From: Brevibacterium sp. S111
GTDB lineage: Bacteria > Actinomycetota > Actinomycetes > Actinomycetales > Brevibacteriaceae
Assembly (NCBI RefSeq): GCF_004745075.1
Contig: NZ_RHFH01000001.1
Location: 434,001-498,000 of the forward strand
Direction: 5' to 3'
DNA: 64,000 nt
Shown: positions 18,063 through 27,738 of the stretch, piece after piece
Layout: every line of letters starts with the position of its first letter
How positions within the stretch are numbered: the first letter of the stretch is position 1
Notes under the pieces: model-generated
The model's database searches: none
What the model was told of the DNA's origin: nothing
The model's input: the letters and a program-made list of their open reading frames with translations, nothing else
Program-made: the position numbers and the translations under genes

Positions 18063-18832
18063 GGTCGGGTCTCCTCATTGGTCGCGGTGGATCGGGCTCG
18101 AAGACGCTGTTCGGCTCTGCCGACAAGGTCGGTGAAGAGTCGCAGGTCGTCGAGAGTCTCTTCCGGGTGCCACTGCACCGCAAGCATCGCTGCATCGACG
18201 GACTCAAACGCTTCGACGGTGCCATCGGATGCACGAGCAGAGAGCACCAGCCCATCGCCGAGGCGGTCGAGGGACTGATGGTGATGGCAACGGACCGTGG
18301 TTTCGGCTCCGATGATCCGCGCAGCAGCCGTGCCGGCAACGGCAGTCACGACCACCTCGGCGAACTCGTCTTTGATTTCAGATTCGTGTGGGTCAAGCCC
18401 TGCAAGATCCGGCAGATGTTGATGAAGCGTGCCACCGTGCACCGTATTGACGATCTGGGCTCCCCTGCAGATGGCGAGGATAGGGACCCCGGCAGCGGAC
18501 GCGTGACGGTAGAGGGCGGTCTCAAACCTGTCACGACGCGTGTTCGGCGCCTGTGTGCGCGCATGCGGTTCGGCTCCGTGCAGGGAAGGATCGACGTCGT
18601 CTCCTCCAGTGAGGATGACCCCGTCGAGGTCGGCCACTTCGCCTGCCGACCAAGGCTGTTCCGGCGGCAAGAGGACGGCTCTGCCCCCCGCACGCGTGAC
18701 TGCGGTGATATAGACGCTGGGCAGGAAGGCCGCATCGCGGTCCCAGACACCGAATTGACCACGCCCGTAATAGGTCGGCAAACCGATGAGGGGCCGCCGG
18801 TGCGTCGGGAGATCAGAGCCGTTCGAATCCAC
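18059..18832 (-). CDS. puuD: gamma-glutamyl-amide hydrolase, class I glutamine amidotransferase (PuuD-like)
   Basis: 257 aa from the GTG at 18832, chosen because GGAGG sits just before it; it then overlaps the ligase gene by 20 bp, against 86 bp for the furthest possible start. The peptidase C26 fold is shown by ILTGGDDVDPSLHG, the nucleophile Cys in AICRGAQIVN and the His-Glu pair in VQWHPEET. PuuD releases GABA and glutamate from gamma-glutamyl-GABA. Its overlap with both neighbours marks tight translational coupling in the operon. Confidence 0.82.
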   Translation of the reverse strand: MDSNGSDLPTHRRPLIGLPTYYGRGQFGVWDRDAAFLPSVYITAVTRAGGRAVLLPPEQPWSAGEVADLDGVILTGGDDVDPSLHGAEPHARTQAPNTRRDRFETALYRHASAAGVPILAICRGAQIVNTVHGGTLHQHLPDLAGLDPHESEIKDEFAEVVVTAVAGTAAARIIGAETTVRCHHHQSLDRLGDGLVLSARASDGTVEAFESVDAAMLAVQWHPEETLDDLRLFTDLVGRAEQRLRARSTATNEETRP

Positions 18833-20177
18833 GCCGGACCTCCCAATCGGTGACTGCCGCGTCGAAGGCCGCCATCTCGACTTCGCCGGCGTGGACATAG
18901 TGGTCGACGACCTGGTTGCCGAAGGATTCTCGCGCCGTTGCCGACGAGTCGAAGGCCGCTACGGCCTCGTGGAGACGCCGGGGAATGCTCGGCACATCCT
19001 GGGTGTAAGCGTTTCCGGCGAGCGCCTCAGGCAGTTCCAATCGGTTCTCCAATCCGTATACCCCTGCGGCGATGAGTGCGGCGCAGGCAAGGTAGGGGTT
19101 GGCATCCGCGCCCGGGACACGCTGCTCAAATCGCAGCGCGGATCCGTGTCCGACGATGCGGACGGCACAGGTGCGGTTGTCCCATCCCCATCCGACGGCG
19201 GTGGGAGCGAATGAACCGTCGGCGAATCGCTTGTAGGAGTTGATATTCGGAGCATAGAGGTAAGTGAAGTCGTACTGGGTGGCAACGACTCCGGCAACGA
19301 ATTGCCGCATCGTCTCCGACATCTCAGTGCCGTGTCCGGTGGGGAAAACGGGCGTACCGTCACGGTCGTTGAGACTCATATGGATATGACAGGAACTGCC
19401 TTCACGGTCGTTCGGCTTGGCCATGAAGGTCACCGATCGGCCCTGTTGATCGGCGATCTGTTTGGCACCCAGCTTGTAGACGACGTGGTTGTCGCAGGTG
19501 GCGAGAATATCGGTGTACCGGAACCCGACCTCGAGTTGACCCAAGTTGCATTCGCCCTTCGCGCTTTCCGTATAGAGGCCTGCTCCGTCCATTTCGGTGC
19601 GAAGCCGGTGCAGGTACTCTTCGACCTGCCCTGTGCCGAAGAGCGAGTAGTCGATGTTGTAGGTGCTGGCAGCCTCGAGGTTGCGGTAGTCGCCGACCAT
19701 CGCATCCCGATAGCTGGTGTTGTAGAGCGCGAATTCCAATTCAGTTGCGCCGATCGGAGCGAGTCCGTGCTCCTCGAGTCGTTCGAGCTGGGCTTTCAGA
19801 ACCTGTCGGGGTGAGACGGCCAGCGGAGTACCATCGGTGCGGGCCAGGTCGCATTGGACCATAGCCGAGCCCGGGTGCCAGGGAATCCTGCGCAGGGTCG
19901 AGAAGTCCGGGACGAACATCAGGTCGCCATAGCCATGCTCCCACGAGGTCAGGGCGAAGCCATCGACAGTATTCATCTCGACGTCAGCAGCCAACAGATA
20001 GTTGCACCCTTCGGTGCCGTGATCTCTGACCTCATCGAGGAAGAAGCGGCCGGTGACGCGTTTTCCCTGCAGACGACCCTGCATATCGGTGGCCGCGATG
20101 AGAACGGTGTCGATTTCCCTGGACTCGATCTCGTTCTCCAGCTCGCCCAAGGTCAATGGTGATGGAGCAGTGCTCAT
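18813..20177 (-). CDS. puuA: glutamine-synthetase-like gamma-glutamyl-polyamine ligase (PuuA-like)
   Basis: 454 aa. C-terminal glutamine-synthetase catalytic domain with GATELEFAL (metal Glu), GQLEVGF, SCHIHMSL and RVPGADANPYL. The N-terminal beta-grasp is short. Context with an amide hydrolase, ALDH and APC permease points to PuuA-type ATP-dependent gamma-glutamylation of putrescine or another amine, rather than to housekeeping GlnA. The ribosome site GAGGAA precedes the ATG. It is the first gene of the operon. Confidence 0.82.
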   Translation of the reverse strand: MSTAPSPLTLGELENEIESREIDTVLIAATDMQGRLQGKRVTGRFFLDEVRDHGTEGCNYLLAADVEMNTVDGFALTSWEHGYGDLMFVPDFSTLRRIPWHPGSAMVQCDLARTDGTPLAVSPRQVLKAQLERLEEHGLAPIGATELEFALYNTSYRDAMVGDYRNLEAASTYNIDYSLFGTGQVEEYLHRLRTEMDGAGLYTESAKGECNLGQLEVGFRYTDILATCDNHVVYKLGAKQIADQQGRSVTFMAKPNDREGSSCHIHMSLNDRDGTPVFPTGHGTEMSETMRQFVAGVVATQYDFTYLYAPNINSYKRFADGSFAPTAVGWGWDNRTCAVRIVGHGSALRFEQRVPGADANPYLACAALIAAGVYGLENRLELPEALAGNAYTQDVPSIPRRLHEAVAAFDSSATARESFGNQVVDHYVHAGEVEMAAFDAAVTDWEVRRGFERL

Positions 20178-20300
20178 GGTTCCTCTTCTCGATCGTGGCG
20201 CGTCATTGCGACCGCTCGCGGAAACTCTCAGTTGGTCGATAGCTGTTCTGAGTACGCATATTTAAGGTATGCCATCAATCCTTTTCTATGCAATAGGTCC

Positions 20301-20315
20301 ACTCATATTTTGAGT
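20301..20315. promoter_or_regulatory. ACTCA-N5-TGAGT inverted repeat
   Basis: A 5-bp dyad with a 5-base AT spacer in the divergent ligase/permease region. Candidate regulator site. Confidence 0.3.
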
Positions 20316-20348
20316 ATTGTCGCCCAGCAGACGCGCAAAACAACCATT

Positions 20349-20363
20349 GACAAACCATTTGTC
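20349..20363. promoter_or_regulatory. GACAAA-CCA-TTTGTC operator candidate
   Basis: A perfect 6-bp inverted repeat with a 3-base spacer that overlaps the -35-like TTGACA of the permease direction. FadR-type GntR regulators bind short dyads of this kind, and the operon encodes such a regulator, so this is the best candidate for its site. Confidence 0.5.
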
Positions 20364-20517
20364 GGGTGCCATGCTCAACCTCAGAACTCAACTGTGACCT
20401 CGGTCATACGTTCGGATTTCGTGTCGCCAAGGCACATTCTGACAACCCGATCATCGCCGATCGGATGGCACCTGATCACGCGCAGACCAACTCGTTTCGA
20501 ACAGAACGGTGTTCTCC

Positions 20518-22119
20518 ATGAGCAATGACGCCACTCCTCCACCGGACCCGACGAAGAACCCACCATACGGCGCGGACTCGTCTCCCTCGACCGCAGGCCT
20601 CAGCGATGATGAGGCCGGCCTCGCCGAACTCGGCTACAAGCAGGAGCTCAAACGAGGGATGTCGGGGTTCGGCAACTTCGCCGTTTCGTTCTCCATCATC
20701 TCGATTCTCGCCGGCTGCATCACCTCCTACAGCATCGCTCTCGGCTCGGGCGGGCCCTCGGCGATCACCATCGGCTGGCCGCTGGTCGGCGTCTTCGTCC
20801 TCTGTGTGGCCCTGGCCATGGCCGAGGTGTGTTCGAAGTATCCGACCGCGGGTGGTCTGTACTTCTGGGCGGGCCGTCTCGCGAAACGCAATAAGCGGCA
20901 CTGGGCCTGGTACGTCGGTTGGTTCAACTTCCTCGGTGAGGTCGCCGTCACCGCGGCCATCGACTATGGTGCGGCGACGACGATGATGGCATTCGCGGCA
21001 CTGACCTTCGGAGTCGTGCCCACAGCGCTGAACACCTTCGTGCTCTTCCTCGTGATCATCACCGCCCACGGCCTGCTCAACACCTTCGGCGTCAACCTCG
21101 TCAACCTGCTTTCCGGTGTCTCTGCCTGGTGGCATATCGTCGGCGTACTCGTCATCGTCGGCGCCCTGTGGATCATGCCGACCAAGCACCAGTCGTTCAG
21201 CTGGACAATGACGGCCTGGCACAACGAAACCGGGTTCACGTTCATGCCGTTCGTGTTCCTCATGGGCCTGCTCATGGCGCAGTACACCTACACCGGCTAC
21301 GATGCTTCGGCGCACGTCGCCGAGGAGACGAAGAACGCCGCCGTCGCCGCGCCCAAGGGCATCGTCATGAGCGTGCTCATCTCGATCATCGGCGGCTGGA
21401 TCCTGCTCTATTCGATCACCGCCTCCATCCAGGACGGCACCGAAGCGGGGCTGACGGCGCTCAACGCCACGGAGACCGGTCTGCCGCCAGCGCAGGTGTT
21501 CCTCGACGCGCTGAACAACCCGACCATGGCGAAGTTCTTGCTCTTCATCGTCTGCGGCGCGCAGTTCTTCTGCGGCATGGCTTCGGTGACCGCGAACTCG
21601 CGGATGAGCTACGCCTTCTCCCGCGATGATGCGATTCCCGGATCGAAATGGTGGAAGAAGGTCAATCCGCGCACGGGCACACCGACGAACTCGATCTGGC
21701 TGTGCATCGTTCTGTCCACCGTGCTGACCGTGCCGGCGCTGTTCAATGAGACCGCCTACCTGGCGGTGACGAGTGTCGCGGTCATCGGCCTCTACATCGC
21801 CTATGTGGCTCCCGTGCTGCTGCGCCGTCTCAAGGGTAAGGACTTCAGCGATGGACCCTGGAACCTGGGACGCTGGAGTGGCGTCATCGGCTGGATCGCA
21901 GTCGTGTGGGTCATCTTCATCTGCATCCTGTTTGTCCTTCCGCCCAGCCTGCCGATCACCATTTCGACATTCAACTACTCGCCGATAGCGGTCATCGCAG
22001 TTGCCCTCATCAGCGTCATCCTGTGGTACGCCCGTGGCCGGAAACACTTCATGCAGCACCTCGACAAGGACCAGCTGGCCATCGACGAGAAGAAGCTGCT
22101 CGAAGAGATCGACGACTAG
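20518..22119 (+). CDS. APC-superfamily amino acid/polyamine permease
   Basis: 533 aa with about 12 hydrophobic segments. The start of the transport domain reads GMSGFGNFAVSFSIISILAG, as in the GABA/choline-type APC permeases (2.A.3.4-like), and the EETKNAA segment in the middle is typical. It would import GABA, putrescine or a related amine for the divergent ligase operon. The ATG at 20518 is preferred over GTG 20509; neither has a good ribosome site. It ends just before palindrome copy 2. Confidence 0.85.
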   Translation: MSNDATPPPDPTKNPPYGADSSPSTAGLSDDEAGLAELGYKQELKRGMSGFGNFAVSFSIISILAGCITSYSIALGSGGPSAITIGWPLVGVFVLCVALAMAEVCSKYPTAGGLYFWAGRLAKRNKRHWAWYVGWFNFLGEVAVTAAIDYGAATTMMAFAALTFGVVPTALNTFVLFLVIITAHGLLNTFGVNLVNLLSGVSAWWHIVGVLVIVGALWIMPTKHQSFSWTMTAWHNETGFTFMPFVFLMGLLMAQYTYTGYDASAHVAEETKNAAVAAPKGIVMSVLISIIGGWILLYSITASIQDGTEAGLTALNATETGLPPAQVFLDALNNPTMAKFLLFIVCGAQFFCGMASVTANSRMSYAFSRDDAIPGSKWWKKVNPRTGTPTNSIWLCIVLSTVLTVPALFNETAYLAVTSVAVIGLYIAYVAPVLLRRLKGKDFSDGPWNLGRWSGVIGWIAVVWVIFICILFVLPPSLPITISTFNYSPIAVIAVALISVILWYARGRKHFMQHLDKDQLAIDEKKLLEEIDD

Positions 22120-22140
22120 CCCTACTCCGCCCCGCCCTTA

Positions 22141-22196
22141 CTACGTGACGGCGGCCCAGCAACCTGGCGCGAGGTTGCTGGGCCGCCGTCACGTAG
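22141..22196. repeat. long palindromic repeat, copy 2 (24-bp arms)
   Basis: Perfect 24-bp arms around the loop TGGCGCGA (22165-22172). Arms and loop are identical to the inner part of copy 1 at 14950-15023; the outer 9 bp of copy 1 are not conserved as a pair here. It lies between the convergent permease and catalase genes. Confidence 0.85.
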
Positions 22197-22226
22197 CAAT
22201 TAGGGGGGTTGGCTGGGGACAGACAA

Positions 22227-22264
22227 CGGCGACCCGGATACCACTTTCGGTATCCGGGCCGCCG
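22227..22264. terminator. hairpin terminator after catalase
   Basis: CCCGGATACC (22233-22242) pairs with GGTATCCGGG (22249-22258), and after one mismatch five more pairs extend the stem (22227-22231 with 22260-22264). It lies 38 bp past the catalase stop, on the catalase side of palindrome copy 2, so the two convergent genes each have their own hairpin. Confidence 0.65.
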
Positions 22265-22302
22265 TATGTTCGAGCGGTCAGGCGCTCAAGGTCTCAGGGT
22301 GT

Positions 22303-23781
22303 TCAGCCCTTCACCTTGGCCTCGATGGCCGCGCCGACCTCGGCGTCGATGTTCTTCCAGTACTGGATGGCGTTCGACAGCACCGGCTCCTCGACTCCGT
22401 CCGAGAGTCCGCCTGCGACGGTCTCGATGAGACCCTGGCGCTCCTCTTCGGAGTAGACCTCGCGGACCAGGGTGTGTGCCTGGCCGAAGTCATCGTCCTC
22501 GGAGTGGAGGCTGTAGGCGCTGCGCACCAGTTCGCCATCGGCCTCCCAGCCGTTGTCGACCGGGCCCTGTTCGTCCTGGAAGGCACGTCCGTACGAGTTC
22601 GGGGCGTAGACCGGAGCGTTGCCAGAGTGGTGATATTCCATCTGGCCTTCCTTGTCGTACGAGTTCGTCTTCGTCACCGGGGCGTTGACCGGCAGCTGGT
22701 TGAAGTTCGTGCCGATCCGGTTGCGCTGAGCATCCGGGTAGGAGAACACGCGGCCCAGCAGCATCTTGTCCGGAGACAGACCGGTGCCCGGCACAGTGTT
22801 CGAGGGGCTGAAGGCAGCCTGCTCGATCTGTGCGAAGTGGTTCGACGGGTTCTGGTTAAGGGTGAACTTGCCGACCTTGATGAGCGGGTAGTCCTTCTTC
22901 GACCAGGTCTTCGTCAGGTCGAAGGGGTTGAACCGGTAGTCCTTGGCCTCGTCGTACGGCATGATCTGGACGTAGAAGGTCCAGGACGGGTAGTCCCCGC
23001 GCTCGATGGCCTCGAACAGATCGCGACGGTGGAAGTCAGCATCCTCACCGGCGAGCTTGCCGGCTTCCTCGTTCGACATGTTCTCCACACCCTGATCGGT
23101 GTGGAAGTGATACTGAACCCAGAACTTCTCCCCTTCGGCGTTGACCCACATGTAGGTGTGCGACGAGTAGCCGTTCATGTTCCGCCAGGTCTTGGGCAGA
23201 CCACGGGGTCCCATGAGGTAGGAGACCTGGTGGGCGGATTCGGGCGAGAGCGACCAGAAGTCCCACTGCATGTTGTTGCTGCGCAGACCCGAGTCAGGCA
23301 GACGCTTCTGCGAGTGGATGAAGTCGGGGAACTTCATGGGGTCGCGGACGAAGAACACGGGGGTGTTGTTGCCCACCATGTCGAAGTTGCCCTCATCGGT
23401 GTAGAACTTCAGCGCGAATCCGCGCACATCGCGCCAGGAGTCCGGCGAGCCGAGCTCTCCGGCGACGGTGGAGAAGCGGGCGAGCATCGGGGTCTTCTTA
23501 CCCGGCTGCAGGAAGTCGGCCTTCGTGTAGGCGGAGACATCCTCGGTGACTTCGAGCTCACCGAAGGCACCTGAGCCCTTGGCGTGGGGGCTGCGCTCGG
23601 GAACACGCTCACGGTCGAATCGCGCGAGCTTCTCGACCAGGGCCACATCGTGGAGCAGGAGCGGACCGTCGGCCCCCACGCTCAGCGAATGGGCGTCGGA
23701 TTCCCTCGGCTTACCGGATTCGGTCGTGGACGGCTTGGTGCTGTCGTGTCCGGCGTATTCGTGATCTGTATGTTGCGTCAT
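22303..23781 (-). CDS. katA: catalase, small-subunit haem type
   Basis: 492 aa, standard for a clade-3 monofunctional catalase that splits hydrogen peroxide. The distal His is in [15 protein letters not shown], the distal Asn in [13 protein letters not shown], and the proximal haem Tyr in [14 protein letters not shown]. The ATG follows AAGGAG. The first ~30 residues are hydrophilic and divergent. It is a single-gene unit. The 235 bp upstream should contain its promoter, but I could not name a regulator site. Confidence 0.95.
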   Translation of the reverse strand: MTQHTDHEYAGHDSTKPSTTESGKPRESDAHSLSVGADGPLLLHDVALVEKLARFDRERVPERSPHAKGSGAFGELEVTEDVSAYTKADFLQPGKKTPMLARFSTVAGELGSPDSWRDVRGFALKFYTDEGNFDMVGNNTPVFFVRDPMKFPDFIHSQKRLPDSGLRSNNMQWDFWSLSPESAHQVSYLMGPRGLPKTWRNMNGYSSHTYMWVNAEGEKFWVQYHFHTDQGVENMSNEEAGKLAGEDADFHRRDLFEAIERGDYPSWTFYVQIMPYDEAKDYRFNPFDLTKTWSKKDYPLIKVGKFTLNQNPSNHFAQIEQAAFSPSNTVPGTGLSPDKMLLGRVFSYPDAQRNRIGTNFNQLPVNAPVTKTNSYDKEGQMEYHHSGNAPVYAPNSYGRAFQDEQGPVDNGWEADGELVRSAYSLHSEDDDFGQAHTLVREVYSEEERQGLIETVAGGLSDGVEEPVLSNAIQYWKNIDAEVGAAIEAKVKG

Positions 23782-24016
23782 TACATCTCCTTCAACCGTT
23801 GGATCTCAGGCGCGGGGCGCATTCCGTCGCCGTCGGCCCACCGGATGAACCATCTTCCACCGGTGCGACGAGACGGCCGGTAGCGCGCCGCTGACCTGTT
23901 CTCGATTTCCCGACTTCGGCAGAGCACTGTCGGAGTTACTTTCAACCTAGCGATGTTCTCTACCAGGCACAACCAAGGGTGCACTGTCCAAATTCCCGTT
24001 TCCGATGTCGATCGGC

Positions 24017-25330
24017 TCACCCCTGCGCCGAGGTGCCCGACCCACCGCTGGAGCCGCCGGCCGACCCGCCGGTTCCCGCACCGCCCGATCCGCCGCCTGC
24101 CCCTGACGATCCGCTGCCGCTGCCGCCTCCGGTGCTCGACGAGCCGTCCGCACCGCCGCTGGAATCGCCGCCGCCACCGGTGCTTTCGGTGCCGTCGGAG
24201 CCTGTCGCACCGCTGCTCGTGTCGGTGCCCTCGGCAGTCGTCGAGCCGGTGTCGGTTCCGGTGCTTGTCGTGGAGTCTGTGCCCTGGTCGGCCTGACCGG
24301 TATCCGTGCCCTGCGAGCCGGATTCCCCCGCCGAGGTGGACTGAGCATTCTGCCCGCCCGATCCGCTGTCCGTCGAGCCTTGGCTTCCGTCCTGACCGGA
24401 TCCCGAGCCGCCGGCCGAGCCCTCACCGGAGGTTCCCGAATCGGAGGTTCCGGTGCCCGGGTCTTCGCCCGTCGATGACTGTCCCGAGACCGATCGTGAG
24501 ATCTGCGAGGTGCCCGGAGAGATGTCGGCGTCGGTGAAGGATTCGGCCATGACGACGCCGCCGAGTCCGATGCCGAAGGCAGCGACGCCGATGGTCAGCG
24601 GGTAGAGGACCCGCTTGCGGCGCAGCTGCTGCCACCAGCCGCGCGGCTTCTCGTCGGTTCCGGTGTTCTCCTCATATCCGACCGATTCCGCTTCCTTCGC
24701 CGAGGCGGCTGCCGGGTTCGCGTCGATACCGGCAGGTTCCGGTGGGGCGAAGGCCGAATCCTCGGCGAGAGAAGGATCGACGACGCCTTTCGCGTCCGCT
24801 GGGTTCTTCGCGATCTTCGCTTTGACGGCCGGGGCGAGCTTGGAGCTGACTTCCTGGATCTTCTCCTTGCCTTTGTCGAGGCTGCGGCCGTAGAGAGTGA
24901 CGGCCAGGGCCGTGATGATGCTGGCGACTCCGGCGCCGACGACGGTTCCGGCGACTCCGAGCTGACCGCCGATGACCGATGAGGTCGCTGCAGCGCCGGC
25001 ACCGGCGATGAGCTGAGTGGCTGAGATCCGGCCTTCGGACTTCTTCTCCTCTTCGGCTTCGCCCGCGCTCTCCCCTGCGGGGGCGGCAACGATCGCCGGA
25101 GCCGTGACATCATTCGGCGCCGCAGTATTCGGCGCTGCAGGCGTTTCGCGGCGGACCGGGTTGGGCGGAATCACCGGAGTGCTCACATGCTGGGTCGGAG
25201 TCTCTGCCGTCTTCGCGGGGGCGACTGCGACCTCTTCTGTGATCATCGGCAGCGTCTGAGAATGCTCCGGGACATGCGGATCGTCGTTCGTGTCGCGCTG
25301 TCTGCTCGTCTCACTGTGGCCTGCCGTCAA
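24017..25330 (-). CDS. hypothetical membrane protein with Ser/Gly-rich tail
   Basis: 437 aa with a TTG start at 25330, supported by GGAGG five bases upstream. Order of parts: a hydrophilic Pro/Ala-rich N-terminus (~1-105), a Gly/Ala-rich hydrophobic stretch (~110-160), a charged middle (~160-235), one clear membrane helix near residue 240 (VLYPLTIGVAAFGIGLGGVV), then a ~170-residue low-complexity Ser/Gly/Thr tail presumably outside the cell. No known catalytic motif. The tail has no LPXTG or hydrophobic end. A surface or envelope role is likely but unproven. Confidence 0.7.
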   Translation of the reverse strand: MTAGHSETSRQRDTNDDPHVPEHSQTLPMITEEVAVAPAKTAETPTQHVSTPVIPPNPVRRETPAAPNTAAPNDVTAPAIVAAPAGESAGEAEEEKKSEGRISATQLIAGAGAAATSSVIGGQLGVAGTVVGAGVASIITALAVTLYGRSLDKGKEKIQEVSSKLAPAVKAKIAKNPADAKGVVDPSLAEDSAFAPPEPAGIDANPAAASAKEAESVGYEENTGTDEKPRGWWQQLRRKRVLYPLTIGVAAFGIGLGGVVMAESFTDADISPGTSQISRSVSGQSSTGEDPGTGTSDSGTSGEGSAGGSGSGQDGSQGSTDSGSGGQNAQSTSAGESGSQGTDTGQADQGTDSTTSTGTDTGSTTAEGTDTSSGATGSDGTESTGGGGDSSGGADGSSSTGGGSGSGSSGAGGGSGGAGTGGSAGGSSGGSGTSAQG

Positions 25331-25527
25331 TGTTCCTCCAAAAGCCCGTGGATCTTCATTGTCGATCAGCTACGTCCGGGCATCCTGACACCGTGCGCCC
25401 GAAGCTGGGAAAGCCCTGAGGCAGATCGGCTTCATAGCGATCACCACCTGGGATGATGTCTGGCGATGTGACCCTGGGAACAGTCGATTCTCATTGATCT
25501 GTCAGGTCAGCTCGACGCCGCGCACCA

Positions 25528-26103
25528 TCACTGCGGTTCGTGCACTCCGCTCAGCACGACAACGGACCAGTCTTCGGGCACGAGGTCATCGGGTTCGAGC
25601 GCGAACAGACTGAAGCGTGGGTGGTCGGATGTCGGGTGCAAGGTGAGCACGAAGCGGAAGCCCTGGGTGGGAATCGGTGCGCCGACGCTCATCATCAGGG
25701 TGTCATCGCCATCGACGAGGGCGTCGTCACCGTCATCAACGTCGACATCCATGAGGGCGGCGGGGTCGGCGACCATGAGGTTGACGGCGAAGCAGTGCTC
25801 GGTCAGTTCGACGACGCTGACGCTCTGACCGCCGTGGAACGCCGCGGGCCGAGTCGGGTTCGCACGGCGCGTGCGCCCATCGATCTCGAGGACCACCTCG
25901 GCGGTGGGGAGGAACGTGCGTGCCATTCCGGGCAGAGCCGAGAACGGGCCGGTCCTGTCCAACCGGGCAATACTCAGACGCCATGGGCGCAGCCCCGGCG
26001 TCAGAGACGCGGACTCCGTGAGGGCGACGAGTTCGGTGGTCTCACCGGCCCCGTTGGCCCACGGCACGGCGGGCCGGTCGGCGAAGGCGGCGAGCGTGCG
26101 CAT
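25528..26103 (-). CDS. hutD: HutD/Ves-family cupin protein
   Basis: 191 aa. HutD-like signatures are PWANGAGETTEL near the start, LRPWRLSIARLDRTGPFSAL and the later segment VVELTEHCFAVNLMV. HutD is a bicupin-type protein found in histidine-utilisation operons and thought to limit histidine breakdown. No other hut gene is in this window. It is 47 bp downstream of the VOC gene and probably shares its transcript. Confidence 0.75.
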   Translation of the reverse strand: MRTLAAFADRPAVPWANGAGETTELVALTESASLTPGLRPWRLSIARLDRTGPFSALPGMARTFLPTAEVVLEIDGRTRRANPTRPAAFHGGQSVSVVELTEHCFAVNLMVADPAALMDVDVDDGDDALVDGDDTLMMSVGAPIPTQGFRFVLTLHPTSDHPRFSLFALEPDDLVPEDWSVVVLSGVHEPQ

Positions 26104-26150
26104 GACTCAGCCGTGCACGGCCGGGTGGGGCCGCCTCGGTGCCGGTGTTC

Positions 26151-26513
26151 TCATCCTCGGCAGAGGCAGAACGGGTGACCGGCCGGGTCGAGGAAGACGC
26201 GGAACGTCTCGCCCGGCTGTTCGGCCGCTTTGCCCGCACCGATCTCGAGCACGGCCTTCTCCGCGACGTCGAGGTCTTCGACGATGACGTCGAGATGCAT
26301 CTGCTGCGGGTGGGCCTGACCGGGCCAACTGGGTGCGTGATAGTCCTCGACCTGCTGGACGCACAGCGGGGGCCAGGAATCGGAGGTGACTTCCGCCCAG
26401 GTGCCGTCCTCGTCGACCGCGACCTTCCAGTCGAGGAGCCGACCGTAGAACTCCGCGAGTTCCGCGGCGTCGGGAGCGTCGAGCACGACCACGGGCTGCT
26501 TTGCGATAGCCAT
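26151..26513 (-). CDS. VOC-superfamily (glyoxalase-like) protein
   Basis: 120 aa, one vicinal-oxygen-chelate domain (betaalphabetabetabeta repeats) with AAELAEFYGRLLDW and a C-terminal FLDPAGHPFCLC. It is the small actinobacterial type often annotated as glyoxalase/bleomycin resistance-like. The substrate is unknown. TAGACT six bases before the ATG (minus strand of 26520-26525) indicates a leaderless start. Confidence 0.8.
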   Translation of the reverse strand: MAIAKQPVVVLDAPDAAELAEFYGRLLDWKVAVDEDGTWAEVTSDSWPPLCVQQVEDYHAPSWPGQAHPQQMHLDVIVEDLDVAEKAVLEIGAGKAAEQPGETFRVFLDPAGHPFCLCRG

Positions 26514-26660
26514 GACCCGAGTCTACGCCGCGGCACGGACATGGCGAAGGACCTGACCGGCGGGTGGCATTTCCGCGAGGGCGTAGGATTGTTGAGCAGA
26601 TCCGTCGATGCTTCTGCCGTTCGCAGTCGCATCGCCCACCCCCTCCAGTGAAGGTTCGCG

Positions 26661-27683
26661 ATGAGTTCTCATGCTCTGCCCGCCGTCGTCGATCCGGCGG
26701 TCTACATCATCCATGACAATCCAGAATGGATCGGCCCGTTCACGGAGGCGCTCGACCGCCTCGGTGTCGCCCATGTCGAGTGGCTGCTGCCCGAAACCAC
26801 GATCGACCTCACCGCCGAGCCTCCGCAGGGTCTGTTCTGGTCACGGCTGTCAGCCTCGGCGCACACCCGCACCGATCCGCACGTCAAGGAGTATGGGCGC
26901 GCGATCCTCGACTGGCTCGCCGCCGCCGAGCGTCGGATCATCAACGGCCGCGGCGTCTACGAGCTCGAGGTGAGCAAGATCCGTCAGCATCGCGAGCTGG
27001 CCGCACGCGGATTCGAAGTCCCACGCACCGCCGCGGCGTTCGGCGCCGAAGCACTCACCGAGGCGGCCGCGGCCTTCACTCCCCCGTTCATCACGAAGCA
27101 CAATCAGGGCGGCAAGGGCCTCGGTGTGCGCCGTTTCGACTCCCACGCCGAGCTCGCCGCGGCCACCGAGGAGTTCGCGCTCGGTGGAGCGAATGCGCCG
27201 ATCGACGGGATCACCCTCATCCAGGAGTACGTGCAGCCGGCGCAGCCGTTCATCACTCGCGCCGAGTTCATCGGCGGCCGCTTCCACTTCGCGGTGCGCG
27301 TCGATGTCTCCGGCGGGTCCTTCGAGCTGTGCCCGGCCGATGCCTGCGAGATCCCCCGCGCTGGGGCAACGGGAACCGGCCCCTTCCCCGTAAGCCAGTT
27401 CTCCCTCCGCCCCGAGATCACCCGGCACACTCCACTGATCGGCAGGCTCGAGTCTCTCATGGCGGATCTGGGCATCGAGATCGCCGGCATCGAGTTCATC
27501 GAAACTGCCGATGGCCGTCAGGTCGTCTACGACATCAACACGAACACGAACTACAACCCCACCGTCGAGGCGGCCGAACGCGAAGCCGGCCGCCAGCCCG
27601 CCGTCGACCGGATCGCCTCGATGCTGGCGACACGGCTCGACGAGGTGACCGCGCTGGTTCCCTCAGCTGCGGCGGTGCGCTGA
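26661..27683 (+). CDS. ATP-grasp ligase, RimK-like
   Basis: 340 aa. ATP-grasp features: the nucleotide-binding lysine segment FITKHNQGGKGLGVRRF in the middle, hinge LIQEYVQ, and the C-terminal metal-binding loop YDINTNTNYNP. These enzymes join a carboxylate, through an acyl-phosphate, to an amine, as in RimK or glutamate ligases. The acceptor is unknown. It precedes a uridine-kinase-like gene by 52 bp on the same strand. A short AAGG lies before the ATG. Confidence 0.75.
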   Translation: MSSHALPAVVDPAVYIIHDNPEWIGPFTEALDRLGVAHVEWLLPETTIDLTAEPPQGLFWSRLSASAHTRTDPHVKEYGRAILDWLAAAERRIINGRGVYELEVSKIRQHRELAARGFEVPRTAAAFGAEALTEAAAAFTPPFITKHNQGGKGLGVRRFDSHAELAAATEEFALGGANAPIDGITLIQEYVQPAQPFITRAEFIGGRFHFAVRVDVSGGSFELCPADACEIPRAGATGTGPFPVSQFSLRPEITRHTPLIGRLESLMADLGIEIAGIEFIETADGRQVVYDINTNTNYNPTVEAAEREAGRQPAVDRIASMLATRLDEVTALVPSAAAVR

Positions 27684-27723
27684 CCTGGCCCTCGGACCTG
27701 GCACGAAAGTCGGCGTCCTGCGT

Positions 27724-27738
27724 TAGCCTCAAGACATG
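27724..27738 (+). promoter_or_regulatory. leaderless-type -10 of the kinase gene
   Basis: TAGCCT at 27724-27729, six bases, then ATG at 27736. It suggests the kinase has its own promoter separate from the ATP-grasp gene. Confidence 0.5.

Larger units (their letters stand above)
20178..20517. other. divergent control region between ligase operon and permease
   Basis: 340 bp without a gene, and clearly more AT-rich than the surroundings. It holds two inverted repeats (20301-20315 and 20349-20363) and a -35-like TTGACA at 20347-20352, followed 17 bases later by CATGCT. It should carry promoters for both directions. I see no riboswitch-like structure. Confidence 0.55.

Noticed and set aside
20476..22059. 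527-codon open frame opposite the APC permease
   Set aside because: Mirror of a true membrane permease in high-GC codons. Its translation is His/Arg/Asp-rich without any domain, and there is no ribosome site.
24017..24530. DNA repeat array in the Ser/Gly-rich tail
   Set aside because: The nucleotide sequence varies between codons; the repetitiveness is only in amino-acid composition.
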